From: CAVZMO01 sp963776195
GTDB taxonomy: Bacteria; Nitrospirota; Thermodesulfovibrionia; Thermodesulfovibrionales; SM23-35
Length of the DNA: 64,000 nt
Reading direction: 5' to 3'
Assembly (NCBI GenBank): GCA_963776195.1
Contig: CAVZMO010000044.1
Span: 1 to 64,000 of the forward strand
The notes beneath the pieces were generated by a model, which did no database searches, had not been told where the DNA came from, and saw only the letters and a program-made list of their open reading frames with translations. Below are positions 1-8,480 of the stretch, one piece after another (the stretch's first letter is position 1; each line of letters starts with the position of its first letter). A program made the position numbers and the translations under genes.

Positions 1-227
1 TAATTAAGGAATTCAGATTCCATGACCTTAGACATACCTTTGCTACTCGATTAGCACAATCAGGAGTTGATATATTCATGATTGCAAAACTGTTAGGTCA
101 CAAGGATATAAGAATGACTCAGAGATATGCGCACCACTGTCCGGAGAGTCTAAGGCATGGCGTTAATATTTTGGACGCTTTGAATCGGCAGAAAGAAAAC
201 GACTACAAAGTGGCTACAGTCAATTAG
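1..227 (+). CDS. Tyrosine recombinase/integrase, C-terminal part (cut by window start)
   Basis: The open frame (codons starting at base 3) encodes the C-terminal part of a tyrosine recombinase catalytic domain. Three active-site elements are visible in order: the HDLRH box (His-x-x-Arg) near the window edge, LLGH about 30 residues later, and the nucleophile tyrosine in QRYAH. The first catalytic arginine must lie upstream of the window. It ends at TAG 225-227, 39 nt before tRNA-Ser(CGA), a common place for integrases of mobile elements, although XerC/D-like housekeeping enzymes look similar at this end. Host element and exact family cannot be told from 74 residues. Confidence 0.85.
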   Translation, partial: IKEFRFHDLRHTFATRLAQSGVDIFMIAKLLGHKDIRMTQRYAHHCPESLRHGVNILDALNRQKENDYKVATVN

Positions 228-266
228 AAAGTGTATACTAACTGATTGTTTCTAAAACAACTTTAT

Positions 267-356
267 GGAGGGGTGCCAGAGTGGTTGAATGGGACGGTCT
301 CGAAAATCGTTGTGGGGGCAACTCCACCGAGGGTTCGAATCCCTCCCCCTCCGCCA
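267..356 (+). tRNA. tRNA-Ser (anticodon CGA)
   Basis: A class II tRNA with long variable arm. Acceptor GGAGGGG (267-273) pairs with CCCCTCC (346-352), followed by G and encoded CCA (354-356). The anticodon loop CTCGAAA gives CGA, reading UCG serine codons. The variable arm GTGGGGGCAACTCCAC folds on itself and the T arm GAGGGTTCGAATCCCTC is canonical. Confidence 0.95.
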
Positions 357-357
357 T

Positions 358-444
358 CCTTCGACAAGCTCAGGATGACAAGCTCAGGACAGGCCTTCAT
401 CAAGCGTAGGGTGACAATTGTCATGGTGAGCCTGTCGGAACCAT
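358..444. repeat. Short palindromic intergenic repeat
   Basis: CCTTCGACAAGCTCAGG (358-374) is partly repeated at 378-391, then returns in imperfect inverted form at 423-444 (GGTGAGCCTGTCGGAACC). This gives a REP-like foldable unit directly after tRNA-Ser. The rest of the stretch up to 550 shows nothing further that can be supported. Confidence 0.55.
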
Positions 445-549
445 CAATCGACCGCTGAGGGCGGAATCGGAGGGCTACGGGAAATTATTTTTGGTGCACC
501 CTTTACAGGGGGTTAGTTGTGTGAAATAATTTGATTTATAAAAGTATTT

Positions 550-1005
550 ATGATTAACACAAGCAATAAATCAGCGATTAATCGCATGCCTGTAAATATT
601 CTTCTGGTGGAAGATAACCCTGCTGATGTGCTGCTGACAGCGGAAGCATTAAGAGAAGGCGGGGTCTCCCATGAGCTGAATGTGGTCAACAATGGCGCGG
701 ATGCTATCTCTTATGTAAGATCCCGGGGAAAGTACTCGGATTCAGTGCTGCCTGACATAATATTCCTGGACATAAACCTCCCCAAAAAGAACGGCTTTGA
801 GGTCCTGGCTGAACTCAAGGAAGATCCGGAGTTGAAACGTATTCCCGTGATAATACTGACAACTTCAAGTGCGAAACAGGACATCTCCAAGGCATATGAC
901 CTGCACGCAAACTGTTATATAGTGAAGCCCGTAGAGCTTGATGATTTTTTTGGGATTTTAAAAAGCATTGAAGATTTCTGGTTTACCATTGTGAAGCTGC
1001 CTTAA
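550..1005 (+). CDS. Single-domain response regulator, Rcp1-like
   Basis: A 151-residue protein made of one receiver domain. The N-terminal acidic pair is in LLVEDNPAD, the phosphoacceptor aspartate in IIFLDINLPKKNG, the conserved threonine/serine in ILTTSS and the lysine in VKPVE. The spacing and the ending in EDFW are typical of the Rcp1 group, which accepts phosphate from phytochrome-like or PAS kinases and has no DNA-binding output. It opens a cluster of kinases and receivers on the same strand, so it is probably a phosphotransfer partner of one of the kinases downstream. No own promoter could be assigned. Confidence 0.9.
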   Translation: MINTSNKSAINRMPVNILLVEDNPADVLLTAEALREGGVSHELNVVNNGADAISYVRSRGKYSDSVLPDIIFLDINLPKKNGFEVLAELKEDPELKRIPVIILTTSSAKQDISKAYDLHANCYIVKPVELDDFFGILKSIEDFWFTIVKLP

Positions 1006-1118
1006 CAAAATGAAAGAAATGCGCCGCCCTTTCTTTAAGAACTGTGAACTACCGGATGAAGAAACATCGCTCCGCCTGAGAGTTCTGATATGCCTGTGAA
1101 GTTGTTCAGGTCTTTTGC

Positions 1119-2027
1119 ATGAAGAATGCTATAAAAATCCTTATCGTCGAAGACAATGCCGCTGACGCCCGGTTGATAAAGGAAATGCTGCAGGATGTGG
1201 AGACCGCCACCTTCGAATCGGAATGGGTCGACAGTATCTCAAAGGGATTAAAGCGTCTCTCTGAGACACCGTTTGACGCACTCCTTTTGGATCTCGGCCT
1301 GCCCGACAGCGCGGGGATCGAGACGCTGGAAAAAATACTTTCCGAAGCTCCGGGAATACCTGTCATCGTGCTTACCGGCCTCGCCGATGAGATGATTGGC
1401 GTCGAGGCAGTGCACAAAGGAGCGCAGGATTATCTCGTTAAGGGACCTGTAAACAGCGATGTACTGATACGGTCGATCAGATATTCCATCGAACGCAAAC
1501 GGATGATGAAAGAACTGCACGATCTTTCAATTCTCGATGACATGACCGGACTGTACAACAGGCGGGGCTTCTTCGCCCTCGCGGAGCAGCAGATCAAGAT
1601 TGCCGAAAGAGACAAAGGCGGTCTATGGTTCATTGTTGCCGACCTCGACGGTCTAAAGGAGATCAACGACACCTTTGGTCATGAGGAAGGGGACCTGGCG
1701 ATAAAGGATACAGCAGCGATTCTGAAAGAGACCTTTCGCGAAGCTGACATCATCGGACGTCTCGGAGGTGACGAATTTGCGATCGTCGCGTCAGAGAAAA
1801 CCCCGGCAAATATCGGGCTCATCTCTGATCGTATCGGAAACAAAATTGATTCCCTTGAACAAAAATCAAAACGGCCCTATAAACTTTCGATAAGCATCGG
1901 CATAGCGCACTGCCTCCCTCAATCTCCCTGTTCCATCGATGAAGTACTCGCAGCGGCGGACAGGCTGATGTATCAACAGAAACGGAACAAAAAAAGTCCG
2001 GTCCCCGGCCTGCCGAAGACGGGGTGA
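1119..2027 (+). CDS. Receiver-GGDEF diguanylate cyclase
   Basis: A 302-residue response regulator whose output makes cyclic di-GMP. The receiver domain (about 5-125) has VEDNAAD, the phosphoacceptor in LLLDLGLPD and the lysine in YLVKGP. A short helix leads to a GGDEF domain (about 140-295) with an intact active site, RLGGDEF. READ lies five residues before GGDEF and fits the RxxD inhibitory site, so product feedback is expected. Phosphorylation by a neighbouring kinase would raise cyclase activity. The next frame starts 5 nt after its stop, but that gene is a remnant. Confidence 0.92.
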   Translation: MKNAIKILIVEDNAADARLIKEMLQDVETATFESEWVDSISKGLKRLSETPFDALLLDLGLPDSAGIETLEKILSEAPGIPVIVLTGLADEMIGVEAVHKGAQDYLVKGPVNSDVLIRSIRYSIERKRMMKELHDLSILDDMTGLYNRRGFFALAEQQIKIAERDKGGLWFIVADLDGLKEINDTFGHEEGDLAIKDTAAILKETFREADIIGRLGGDEFAIVASEKTPANIGLISDRIGNKIDSLEQKSKRPYKLSISIGIAHCLPQSPCSIDEVLAAADRLMYQQKRNKKSPVPGLPKTG

Positions 2028-2032
2028 AATTT

Positions 2033-2326
2033 ATGGCCGAAAAGAAGGAAGTTACAAAGATTGACAGAATGAAAGCGATTCAGCCCAAGTCCAAACATGC
2101 CCGAAAAACAACCCTCCCCGGGCCGACAAAGGAGGTCAAGAAAAGCTTTGACAAAATCCTTATGATCATCAGATCACAGACCGGGCATGATTTTTCCCTT
2201 TACAAGAAAAGTACGATTCACTCTTTGGCAAAGAGTGGCGAGGGAAGATTTTCTCATCAATGTCGATTCAATTTCGAAACCTTCATATGGATTGAAGAAT
2301 TGAGGACTTACGAATTGAGTAATTGA
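2033..2326 (+). pseudogene. Remnant of a CheR/PAS-type signalling gene
   Basis: A frame of about 97 codons. Residues around 50-70 (KILMIIRSQTGHDFSLYKKST) match the start of the CheR N-terminal domain in CheB-CheR-PAS fusion kinases, where the next residues are normally an Arg-rich helix. Here that homology stops at STIH, and the following 35 residues are not recognisable. The basic N-terminus also resembles such proteins. Most simply, a large CheB/CheR fusion gene lost nearly all of its body by deletion, with the scar just before the giant kinase. A short expressed protein cannot be excluded. Confidence 0.6.
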
Positions 2327-2336
2327 AGGATTATAA

Positions 2337-5300
2337 ATGATAAAAAAAATTCGCAATTCGGGAAAGCAAGTGAAGCAAGAGAAATCCAAACCAACGCAAG
2401 TCAATAGCCTGCGAAAGCAGGCCGAAAAGACGCTTTCCAAAAAGGGAAAAAGCGCAGGCAAGAAGATCCCGGCTAAGGACATGGAGAGGCTGGTTCACGA
2501 GCTTGAAGTCCATCAGCTCGAGCTCGAAATGCAGAACGAAGAACTCCGTCGTGCACAGATCGAAATCGAAGAGTCGCGGACGAAATACTTCGAGCTTTAT
2601 GACGTTGCTCCGATCGGCTATTTCACCCTGAATTCCAAGGGAATGATTGTAGAGGCAAACCTCACCTCCGTAGCGATGTTAGGCATCGAGAGGAGTTTGC
2701 TGCTCCGTAAATCCTTTTTCCGGTTTGTTCTGCCGGAGTTCAGGGATCTCCTCCATTCCCATTTCGAGAAGGCATTATCGACCGATACAAAAGAATCGTG
2801 TGAGCTGAAGCTCATGAAAAAAGACGGCACTGTATTCTATGCTTCATTGGAAAGTATTACTGCAAAAGATGATCAGGGGAATCCCACCCATTACAGAGTC
2901 GTCATAAGCGACATAACCGAGCGAAAAAACGCAGAAGAAGAAACCAAACGATTTGCCTCTTTTCCGAAATTAAATCCGAATCCGGTTTTAGAGGTAGATT
3001 CCTCTGGAAAAATTACCTTTCATAATGATGCCGCTATCGCGGTTCTGAAAAAATTCAACCTGAGTGAAGACGTCAGCGTATTCCTTCCCGAAGACATAAA
3101 AGAACTCCTGACCGGGTTAAAGCAAAAAAAAGAAGGACAATTCGATCGCGAGCTGATTATTAAAGGCAAAATATTTGAAGAAACCATTTATCTTGCTCCG
3201 CAGTTTAATACGCTTCGCATTTATGCCGTTGACATCACCGAGCGCAAACGGGCAGAAGAAGCGTTGCAGGAGAGCGAGGAGCGGCTGCGCCTGTCCCAGC
3301 AGGCCGCGCACGTCGGCACGTTTGACTGGAACATCCGGACGGGCGTCAACATCTGGACGCCTGAACTGGAGGCGATGTATGGACTCCAGCCCGGGACCTT
3401 CGCCAAAACACAGGCGGTGTGGGAACAGTTGATTCATCCGGATGACCGGGCTGAGGCCATGCGCAAGGTGGAACTGTCCTTCCAGACGGGCCAGCCCGTA
3501 GAGGGCGAGTGGCGCGTCATCTGGCCGGACGGCAGCGTTCACTGGATCACAGGGCGCTGGCAACTTCTCAAAGACAAATCCGGCAAGCCGTTGCGGATGA
3601 CAGGCGTCAATCTTGACATCACCGAGCGCAAGCACGAAGAAGAGGAACTCCGCAGACTTAACCGAATGCTTAAGGCGCTTGGCAAAAGCAGCAAGGCGAT
3701 GATGCGCGCCAGGAACGAGTCGGAATATCTTAAAGATGTATGCAGGATTATTGTTGAAGACTGTGGGCATGCCATGGTCTGGATTGGCTTTGCCGAGGAT
3801 GATGATGCCAAGACAGTCCGGCCTGCTGCATATGCGGGCTTTGAAGAAGGGTATATCGAAACACTGAAGATTACGTGGGCAGATACAAAGCGCGGCAGGG
3901 GACCGACCGGCACGGCTATCCGTACAGGGCAGCCAAGTATCTGCAGAAATATGCAGACAGATCCCTTGTTCAAGCCATGGCGCGAGGAGGCGATAAAACG
4001 CGGGTATGCGTCTTCAGTAGTCGTTCCGCTTATGGACGGCGGCAAAGCCATCGGCGCAATGAATATATATGCCAGAGAACCCGATCCGTTTACGGAAGAT
4101 GAGGTAACCTTGCTTTCCGAACTGGCGGGCGACCTTTCTTACGGGATATCGTCAATCAGGTTAAAGGTTGCACATGACCGGACCGAAGAAGCAATTAGAC
4201 AGAGCGAGGAGCGCTATCGAAGTCTTGTGGAAGTGTCGCCTGATGCGCTGTTTATCAACCGGGACAATCGGATTGTATTTGCGAATCCGGCAGCATTGCA
4301 ACTATTCGGTGCAACCGGTGCAGAACAGGTTTTGGGCAAGTCACCATTCGAGATGTTTGAGCCAAGCTATCATCCGATCATGCGCAAGCGCATAGAGACA
4401 TTGCTGGGGGGCGAATCTGTGCCGCTCATTGAGGGCCGCATCGTTCGGTTGGACGGTACGATACGTGACGTGGAGGTCGCCGCGGCGCCTTTTAATGATT
4501 CAGAGGGGCGTGCGATCCAGGTCATTCTCCGGGACATCACCGAGCGCAAGCGCATGGAGGATGCGCTGCGCGAGAGCCGGGAGGACCTTAACCGAGCCCA
4601 GGCGGTAGCCCATACCGGAAGCTGGCGGTTGGACGTCCAGAAAAATGAATTGACGTGGTCCGACGAGAACCACCTGATTTTTGGTATTCCAAAGGGAACA
4701 CCCCTAACGTATGAGACGTTTCTTTCCAGCGTTCACCCTGATGACAGGGATTACGTTGACTTGAAATGGACGGCGGCCCTTCGCGGCGAGCACTACGACA
4801 TCGAGCACCGGATCGTCGTAGACGGCGACATCAAGTGGGTCCGCGAAAGAGCCGAACTGGAGTTCGACAAACAGGGCGGACTGCTGGGCGGGTTCGGGAC
4901 TACCCAGGACATTACCGAGCTCAAGCAGATGGAGGGAAAACTCCGCAGAGCAAAAGACGACTTGGAGATTCGGGTTGAGGAACGAACTCTGGAACTGAAG
5001 AAAAGCGAACACAAATATCGCATACTGATCGAACAGGCAGCAGACGGAATCGTGCTCCTCGACCGGGGACTGAACCTTGTCGATGTCAACACAACCGCCT
5101 GCAGGATGACCGGCTTCACCCGCGAAGAACTGTTGAAACTGAACGCGAGGGACCTCTACCAGCCCGGAGAGCTTGAGGAGCGTCCTCTCCGTCTGGATGA
5201 AGTACTTGCAGGGGAAACGGTAATCACAGAGAGAAGAGCTACCAAAAAGGACGGATCGCCGATAGAGGTGGAAATAAGCGCCAAATTGATCGAGGGAGGT

Positions 5301-6725
5301 CAGATCCAGGCGATTGTCCGGGATATCACAGAACGAAAGGTCGAAGAAAGAAGGAGCCACCTTATCATCGAGCTCCTCGAATTATTTGCAAAGAAAACGT
5401 CAAGGAAGGAATATCTTGATTCGGTTGTGCAGTTGATACATGACTGGACAGAATGTCGCAGTGTCGGCATCAGGATCGTCAATGCCGAAAGGTATCTCCC
5501 TTATGAGTCATATGTTGGGTTCAGTCCTGAGTTTATGAAAATGGAGAATATGATCTCCCTTGATTCCGATGCGTGCGCATGCATCCGTGTCATTACCGGA
5601 GAATTCGAACGTCAGGATGCTCCCGCAATCACTCCAAATGGGTCTTTCCGGTTGGACAACTCCATCAAATATGCGGATCAACTGCCACCAAAAGAGCTTG
5701 CGCGGTTTCGCGGCAATTGTATACGTAGTGGTTATGCGTCGATTGACATCACCCCCGTCCGTTACCATAACCAGCCGCTCGGAGCCATTCATCTGGCGGA
5801 TGAAAGAGAAGGGATGGTCCCGTTGAATACCATTCAGTTCCTTGAGTCTATGGCAGCCCCTTTGATCGGAGAGGCCATCTACAGGTTTTCTGCCGAAGAA
5901 GAATTAACAAAACATCGCCATCACCTCGAAGACATAGTAAAAGAGCGTACAGCACAACTCGAACTCACCAACGAGGAACTTGGAAAGGAGATTACGGTGC
6001 GCAAACACGCTGAGGAAGAATTGAAGCAATTGACGGATGAATTGAAACGCTCCAATGCAGATCTGCGGCAATTTGCTTATGCGGCCTCCCACGACCTGCA
6101 GGAACCTCTGCGCGTGGTTGCGGGATTTGTGAAGCTCCTGGAGAAACGCTATAAAGAAAAGTTGGATGAAAGAGCCCACGAGTACATCGATTACACTGTC
6201 GACGGGGTCAAGAGGATGCAGGTGCTTATAAAAGACCTCTTGGAATTCTCTCAGGTCGGCACGAAAGGCAAAACCTTCAGCCCCACAAATTGCTCGGTGG
6301 CCCTGGAGCAGGCGATTTACAACCTTCATTTCGCTATCGAAGAGAGCGGCGCGGAGGTGACCTATGACATTCTTCCGACGGTCATGGGAGATCCCTCTCA
6401 ATTGACCAGTCTTTTCCAGAACCTGATCGGCAACGCCGTGAAATTCCAAGGCAAGGAAAAACCAAAAATTCACATCTCAGCCGAACAAAAGGAAAACAAG
6501 TGGGTATTCACCGTCCGGGACAACGGCATCGGGATCGATCCGAAATACGCCGAGCGGATATTCGTCATCTTCCAGCGCCTCCACACCAGGGAAGAATACG
6601 CAGGCACCGGCATGGGGCTTTCGATATGCAAAAAGATCGTCGAGCGCCACGGCGGACGCATTTGGGTCGAATCGGAGGCTGGGAAGGGCTCAACGTTTTT
6701 CTTCACGATACCTTTTAAGGAATAA
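2337..6725 (+). CDS. Multi-PAS/GAF sensor histidine kinase (1462 aa)
   Basis: A very large, apparently cytosolic kinase with no membrane segment seen. Order: basic N-terminus and coiled coil (about 40-85), PAS (80-200), divergent PAS (205-305), PAS (310-432, HPDD motif), GAF (465-608), PAS (620-738), PAS (745-865), PAS (890-1002), GAF (1010-1180), coiled coil, HisKA (1243-1308) and HATPase (1350-1460). PAS units end in the usual DITER linker. The phospho-acceptor is His1252 in SHDLQEP; N box NLIGNAVKF and G boxes DNGIGI and GTGMGLSI are intact. It should integrate several small-molecule, redox or light signals. The last 240 residues closely match the hybrid kinase at 8481-10103, pointing to a duplicated kinase core. 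Confidence 0.93.
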   Translation: MIKKIRNSGKQVKQEKSKPTQVNSLRKQAEKTLSKKGKSAGKKIPAKDMERLVHELEVHQLELEMQNEELRRAQIEIEESRTKYFELYDVAPIGYFTLNSKGMIVEANLTSVAMLGIERSLLLRKSFFRFVLPEFRDLLHSHFEKALSTDTKESCELKLMKKDGTVFYASLESITAKDDQGNPTHYRVVISDITERKNAEEETKRFASFPKLNPNPVLEVDSSGKITFHNDAAIAVLKKFNLSEDVSVFLPEDIKELLTGLKQKKEGQFDRELIIKGKIFEETIYLAPQFNTLRIYAVDITERKRAEEALQESEERLRLSQQAAHVGTFDWNIRTGVNIWTPELEAMYGLQPGTFAKTQAVWEQLIHPDDRAEAMRKVELSFQTGQPVEGEWRVIWPDGSVHWITGRWQLLKDKSGKPLRMTGVNLDITERKHEEEELRRLNRMLKALGKSSKAMMRARNESEYLKDVCRIIVEDCGHAMVWIGFAEDDDAKTVRPAAYAGFEEGYIETLKITWADTKRGRGPTGTAIRTGQPSICRNMQTDPLFKPWREEAIKRGYASSVVVPLMDGGKAIGAMNIYAREPDPFTEDEVTLLSELAGDLSYGISSIRLKVAHDRTEEAIRQSEERYRSLVEVSPDALFINRDNRIVFANPAALQLFGATGAEQVLGKSPFEMFEPSYHPIMRKRIETLLGGESVPLIEGRIVRLDGTIRDVEVAAAPFNDSEGRAIQVILRDITERKRMEDALRESREDLNRAQAVAHTGSWRLDVQKNELTWSDENHLIFGIPKGTPLTYETFLSSVHPDDRDYVDLKWTAALRGEHYDIEHRIVVDGDIKWVRERAELEFDKQGGLLGGFGTTQDITELKQMEGKLRRAKDDLEIRVEERTLELKKSEHKYRILIEQAADGIVLLDRGLNLVDVNTTACRMTGFTREELLKLNARDLYQPGELEERPLRLDEVLAGETVITERRATKKDGSPIEVEISAKLIEGGQIQAIVRDITERKVEERRSHLIIELLELFAKKTSRKEYLDSVVQLIHDWTECRSVGIRIVNAERYLPYESYVGFSPEFMKMENMISLDSDACACIRVITGEFERQDAPAITPNGSFRLDNSIKYADQLPPKELARFRGNCIRSGYASIDITPVRYHNQPLGAIHLADEREGMVPLNTIQFLESMAAPLIGEAIYRFSAEEELTKHRHHLEDIVKERTAQLELTNEELGKEITVRKHAEEELKQLTDELKRSNADLRQFAYAASHDLQEPLRVVAGFVKLLEKRYKEKLDERAHEYIDYTVDGVKRMQVLIKDLLEFSQVGTKGKTFSPTNCSVALEQAIYNLHFAIEESGAEVTYDILPTVMGDPSQLTSLFQNLIGNAVKFQGKEKPKIHISAEQKENKWVFTVRDNGIGIDPKYAERIFVIFQRLHTREEYAGTGMGLSICKKIVERHGGRIWVESEAGKGSTFFFTIPFKE

Positions 6726-6889
6726 CAACCGCGCAAAGACAAGTTTATTGCTTATTTGAATGATGGAGATATATCATTAAATAGGCGGCTGCTGTAATTA
6801 CAACCAACATTCATTTATTGTACGGGTTTCACGCAAATCGATTCCCGGAGTGGTTGCATGATGCAAAAGAACCTTTGGAAGATACCGCA

Positions 6890-7933
6890 ATGCAGGGGCA
6901 AGCCAAACAAGAAATAGACAAATCTGAAGATTTAACCGGAGGGCCCGTTCAAGTCCGGAGACTGGTTGTTCCGTTAACGATAACGATGCTGGCCATGATA
7001 ATCGGCATGTCCGCGTATCAAATTGCGAAGTATCTGATGGTTCCTGGACTTTCACTCATCGAATCGAATATCATCACAGTTTTTTTCAGTTCCGCCGTTG
7101 CCACAGTCTCCGCTTATTTCGTCTTACGGAAGCGTCAGATCCTCTTTCAGCAGATCCTCAAGGAAATCGCCGAGCGTAGAAAGGCCGGGGCGGAAATCAA
7201 GAAGCTCAATGAAGATTTGGAATATCATATCACGCAGATAGAGGCGGCAAACAAGGAGCTCGAATCGTTCAGCTACTCCGTATCACACGACCTGCGTGCG
7301 CCTCTCAGGCATGTCATCGGGTATATTGAACTGCTGCAAAAAAATGCCTCGCCCGTGCTCGACGAAAAGAGCCTTCGATACTTAATGACAATCTCCGAAT
7401 CGGCAAAACGCATGGGGATTTTGATCGACGATCTGCTGGACTTTTCACGCATAGGGCGCATTGAAATGCAGGAAACCATGTTCAGCCCTGAACAACTGAT
7501 TGAGGAGGTCCGGAGTGAATTGCAGCATGAAATGACCGGTCGTGAGATTGCCTGGCAGATAGGACCATTGCCGGATATCCATGGCGACCGTTCACTCATG
7601 AAGCTCGTCTTTTTGAACCTTCTCGCCAATGCGATAAAGTTCACTGCATCCCGGGAGCGGGCAACTATAGAAATCGGAACCGCCTCCGGCGCAGAGAACG
7701 AAACCGTGGTTTTCGTCAGGGACAACGGTGTGGGGTTTGACATGAAATATGCCGATAAACTCTTCGGAGTGTTCCAGCGTCTTCACGGCACCGGTGAGTT
7801 CGAGGGCACCGGTATCGGACTAGCCAATGTCCAGCGCATCATTCATCGCCACGGAGGAAGGACATGGGCCGAGGGTTCCGTGGAAGGGGGTGCAACCCTT
7901 TATTTTTCGATTCCAAAAAAGGATAAGACGTGA
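6890..7933 (+). CDS. Membrane sensor histidine kinase
   Basis: About 347 residues. Two hydrophobic segments near the N-terminus (about 28-50 and 60-80) anchor it in the inner membrane. A coiled coil follows, then HisKA with phospho-acceptor in SHDLRAP and an HATPase domain with NLLANAIKF, DNGVGFD and GTGIGLA. It lacks a separate sensor domain, so input must come through the membrane region or a partner. The ATG at 6890 is preceded by GGAAG at good spacing; a TTG at 6818 in the same frame is less likely. It is followed after about 50 nt by an Rcp1-like receiver (7985), its probable partner. Confidence 0.88.
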   Translation: MQGQAKQEIDKSEDLTGGPVQVRRLVVPLTITMLAMIIGMSAYQIAKYLMVPGLSLIESNIITVFFSSAVATVSAYFVLRKRQILFQQILKEIAERRKAGAEIKKLNEDLEYHITQIEAANKELESFSYSVSHDLRAPLRHVIGYIELLQKNASPVLDEKSLRYLMTISESAKRMGILIDDLLDFSRIGRIEMQETMFSPEQLIEEVRSELQHEMTGREIAWQIGPLPDIHGDRSLMKLVFLNLLANAIKFTASRERATIEIGTASGAENETVVFVRDNGVGFDMKYADKLFGVFQRLHGTGEFEGTGIGLANVQRIIHRHGGRTWAEGSVEGGATLYFSIPKKDKT

Positions 7934-7984
7934 AACCGCGTGGTTAATTTTTGGCAATATTCCACAATCAATCAAGGGGGAGAA

Positions 7985-8455
7985 ATGACTTCTGAACTGA
8001 AACGTATCTTATTGGTCGAAGATGATCCGAGGGATGTGGAACTGATACTAACAGCGTTAGGTGACTATAACCTGGCCAACGAGGTGATCGTGGCCGGTGA
8101 CGGCGAAGAGGCGCTCGATTATCTGTTCTGCCGGGGAAATTTTGAGCCGCGTCCTAAGGACAACCCGGCCGTAGTTCTCCTGGACCTGAAGATGCCGAAA
8201 GTGAGCGGCATGGACGTGCTGAGACAGATCAGGTCTGATGATAAGTTAAGGATGATACCGGTGGTAATATTGACTTCCTCACGGGAGGAAAAGGATTGGG
8301 TGGAAAGTTATAAGCTGGGTGTTAACGCATATGTCGTAAAGCCCGTCGATTTCCACGAGTTCGTAGAAGCGGTCAAGGACCTCGGCGTCTTCTGGGCGGT
8401 CGTCAATGAACCGCCTCCGGGAAGCGTTAGAAATATGGGAAGACCCGGCAGATAA
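7985..8455 (+). CDS. Single-domain response regulator, Rcp1-like
   Basis: A 156-residue receiver-only protein. The acidic pair is in LLVEDDPRD, the phosphoacceptor in VLLDLKMPKVSG, followed by LTSSREE and VKPVDF. Start chosen at the ATG preceded by AAGGGGGAG; an upstream GTG at 7940 has no such site. It sits between two kinases on the same strand and is related to the regulator at 550, so it probably takes phosphate from one or both of its neighbours. The C-terminal tail after VFW is short and Pro/Gly-rich. Confidence 0.9.
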   Translation: MTSELKRILLVEDDPRDVELILTALGDYNLANEVIVAGDGEEALDYLFCRGNFEPRPKDNPAVVLLDLKMPKVSGMDVLRQIRSDDKLRMIPVVILTSSREEKDWVESYKLGVNAYVVKPVDFHEFVEAVKDLGVFWAVVNEPPPGSVRNMGRPGR

Positions 8456-8480
8456 CTGAAAGAAGATCGGTTTAAAAACA

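Noticed and set aside
3117..5360. Long minus-strand frames of about 217 residues opposite the giant kinase
   Set aside because: They lie antisense to conserved PAS/GAF domains, have no family features, and follow from the codon pattern of the kinase.
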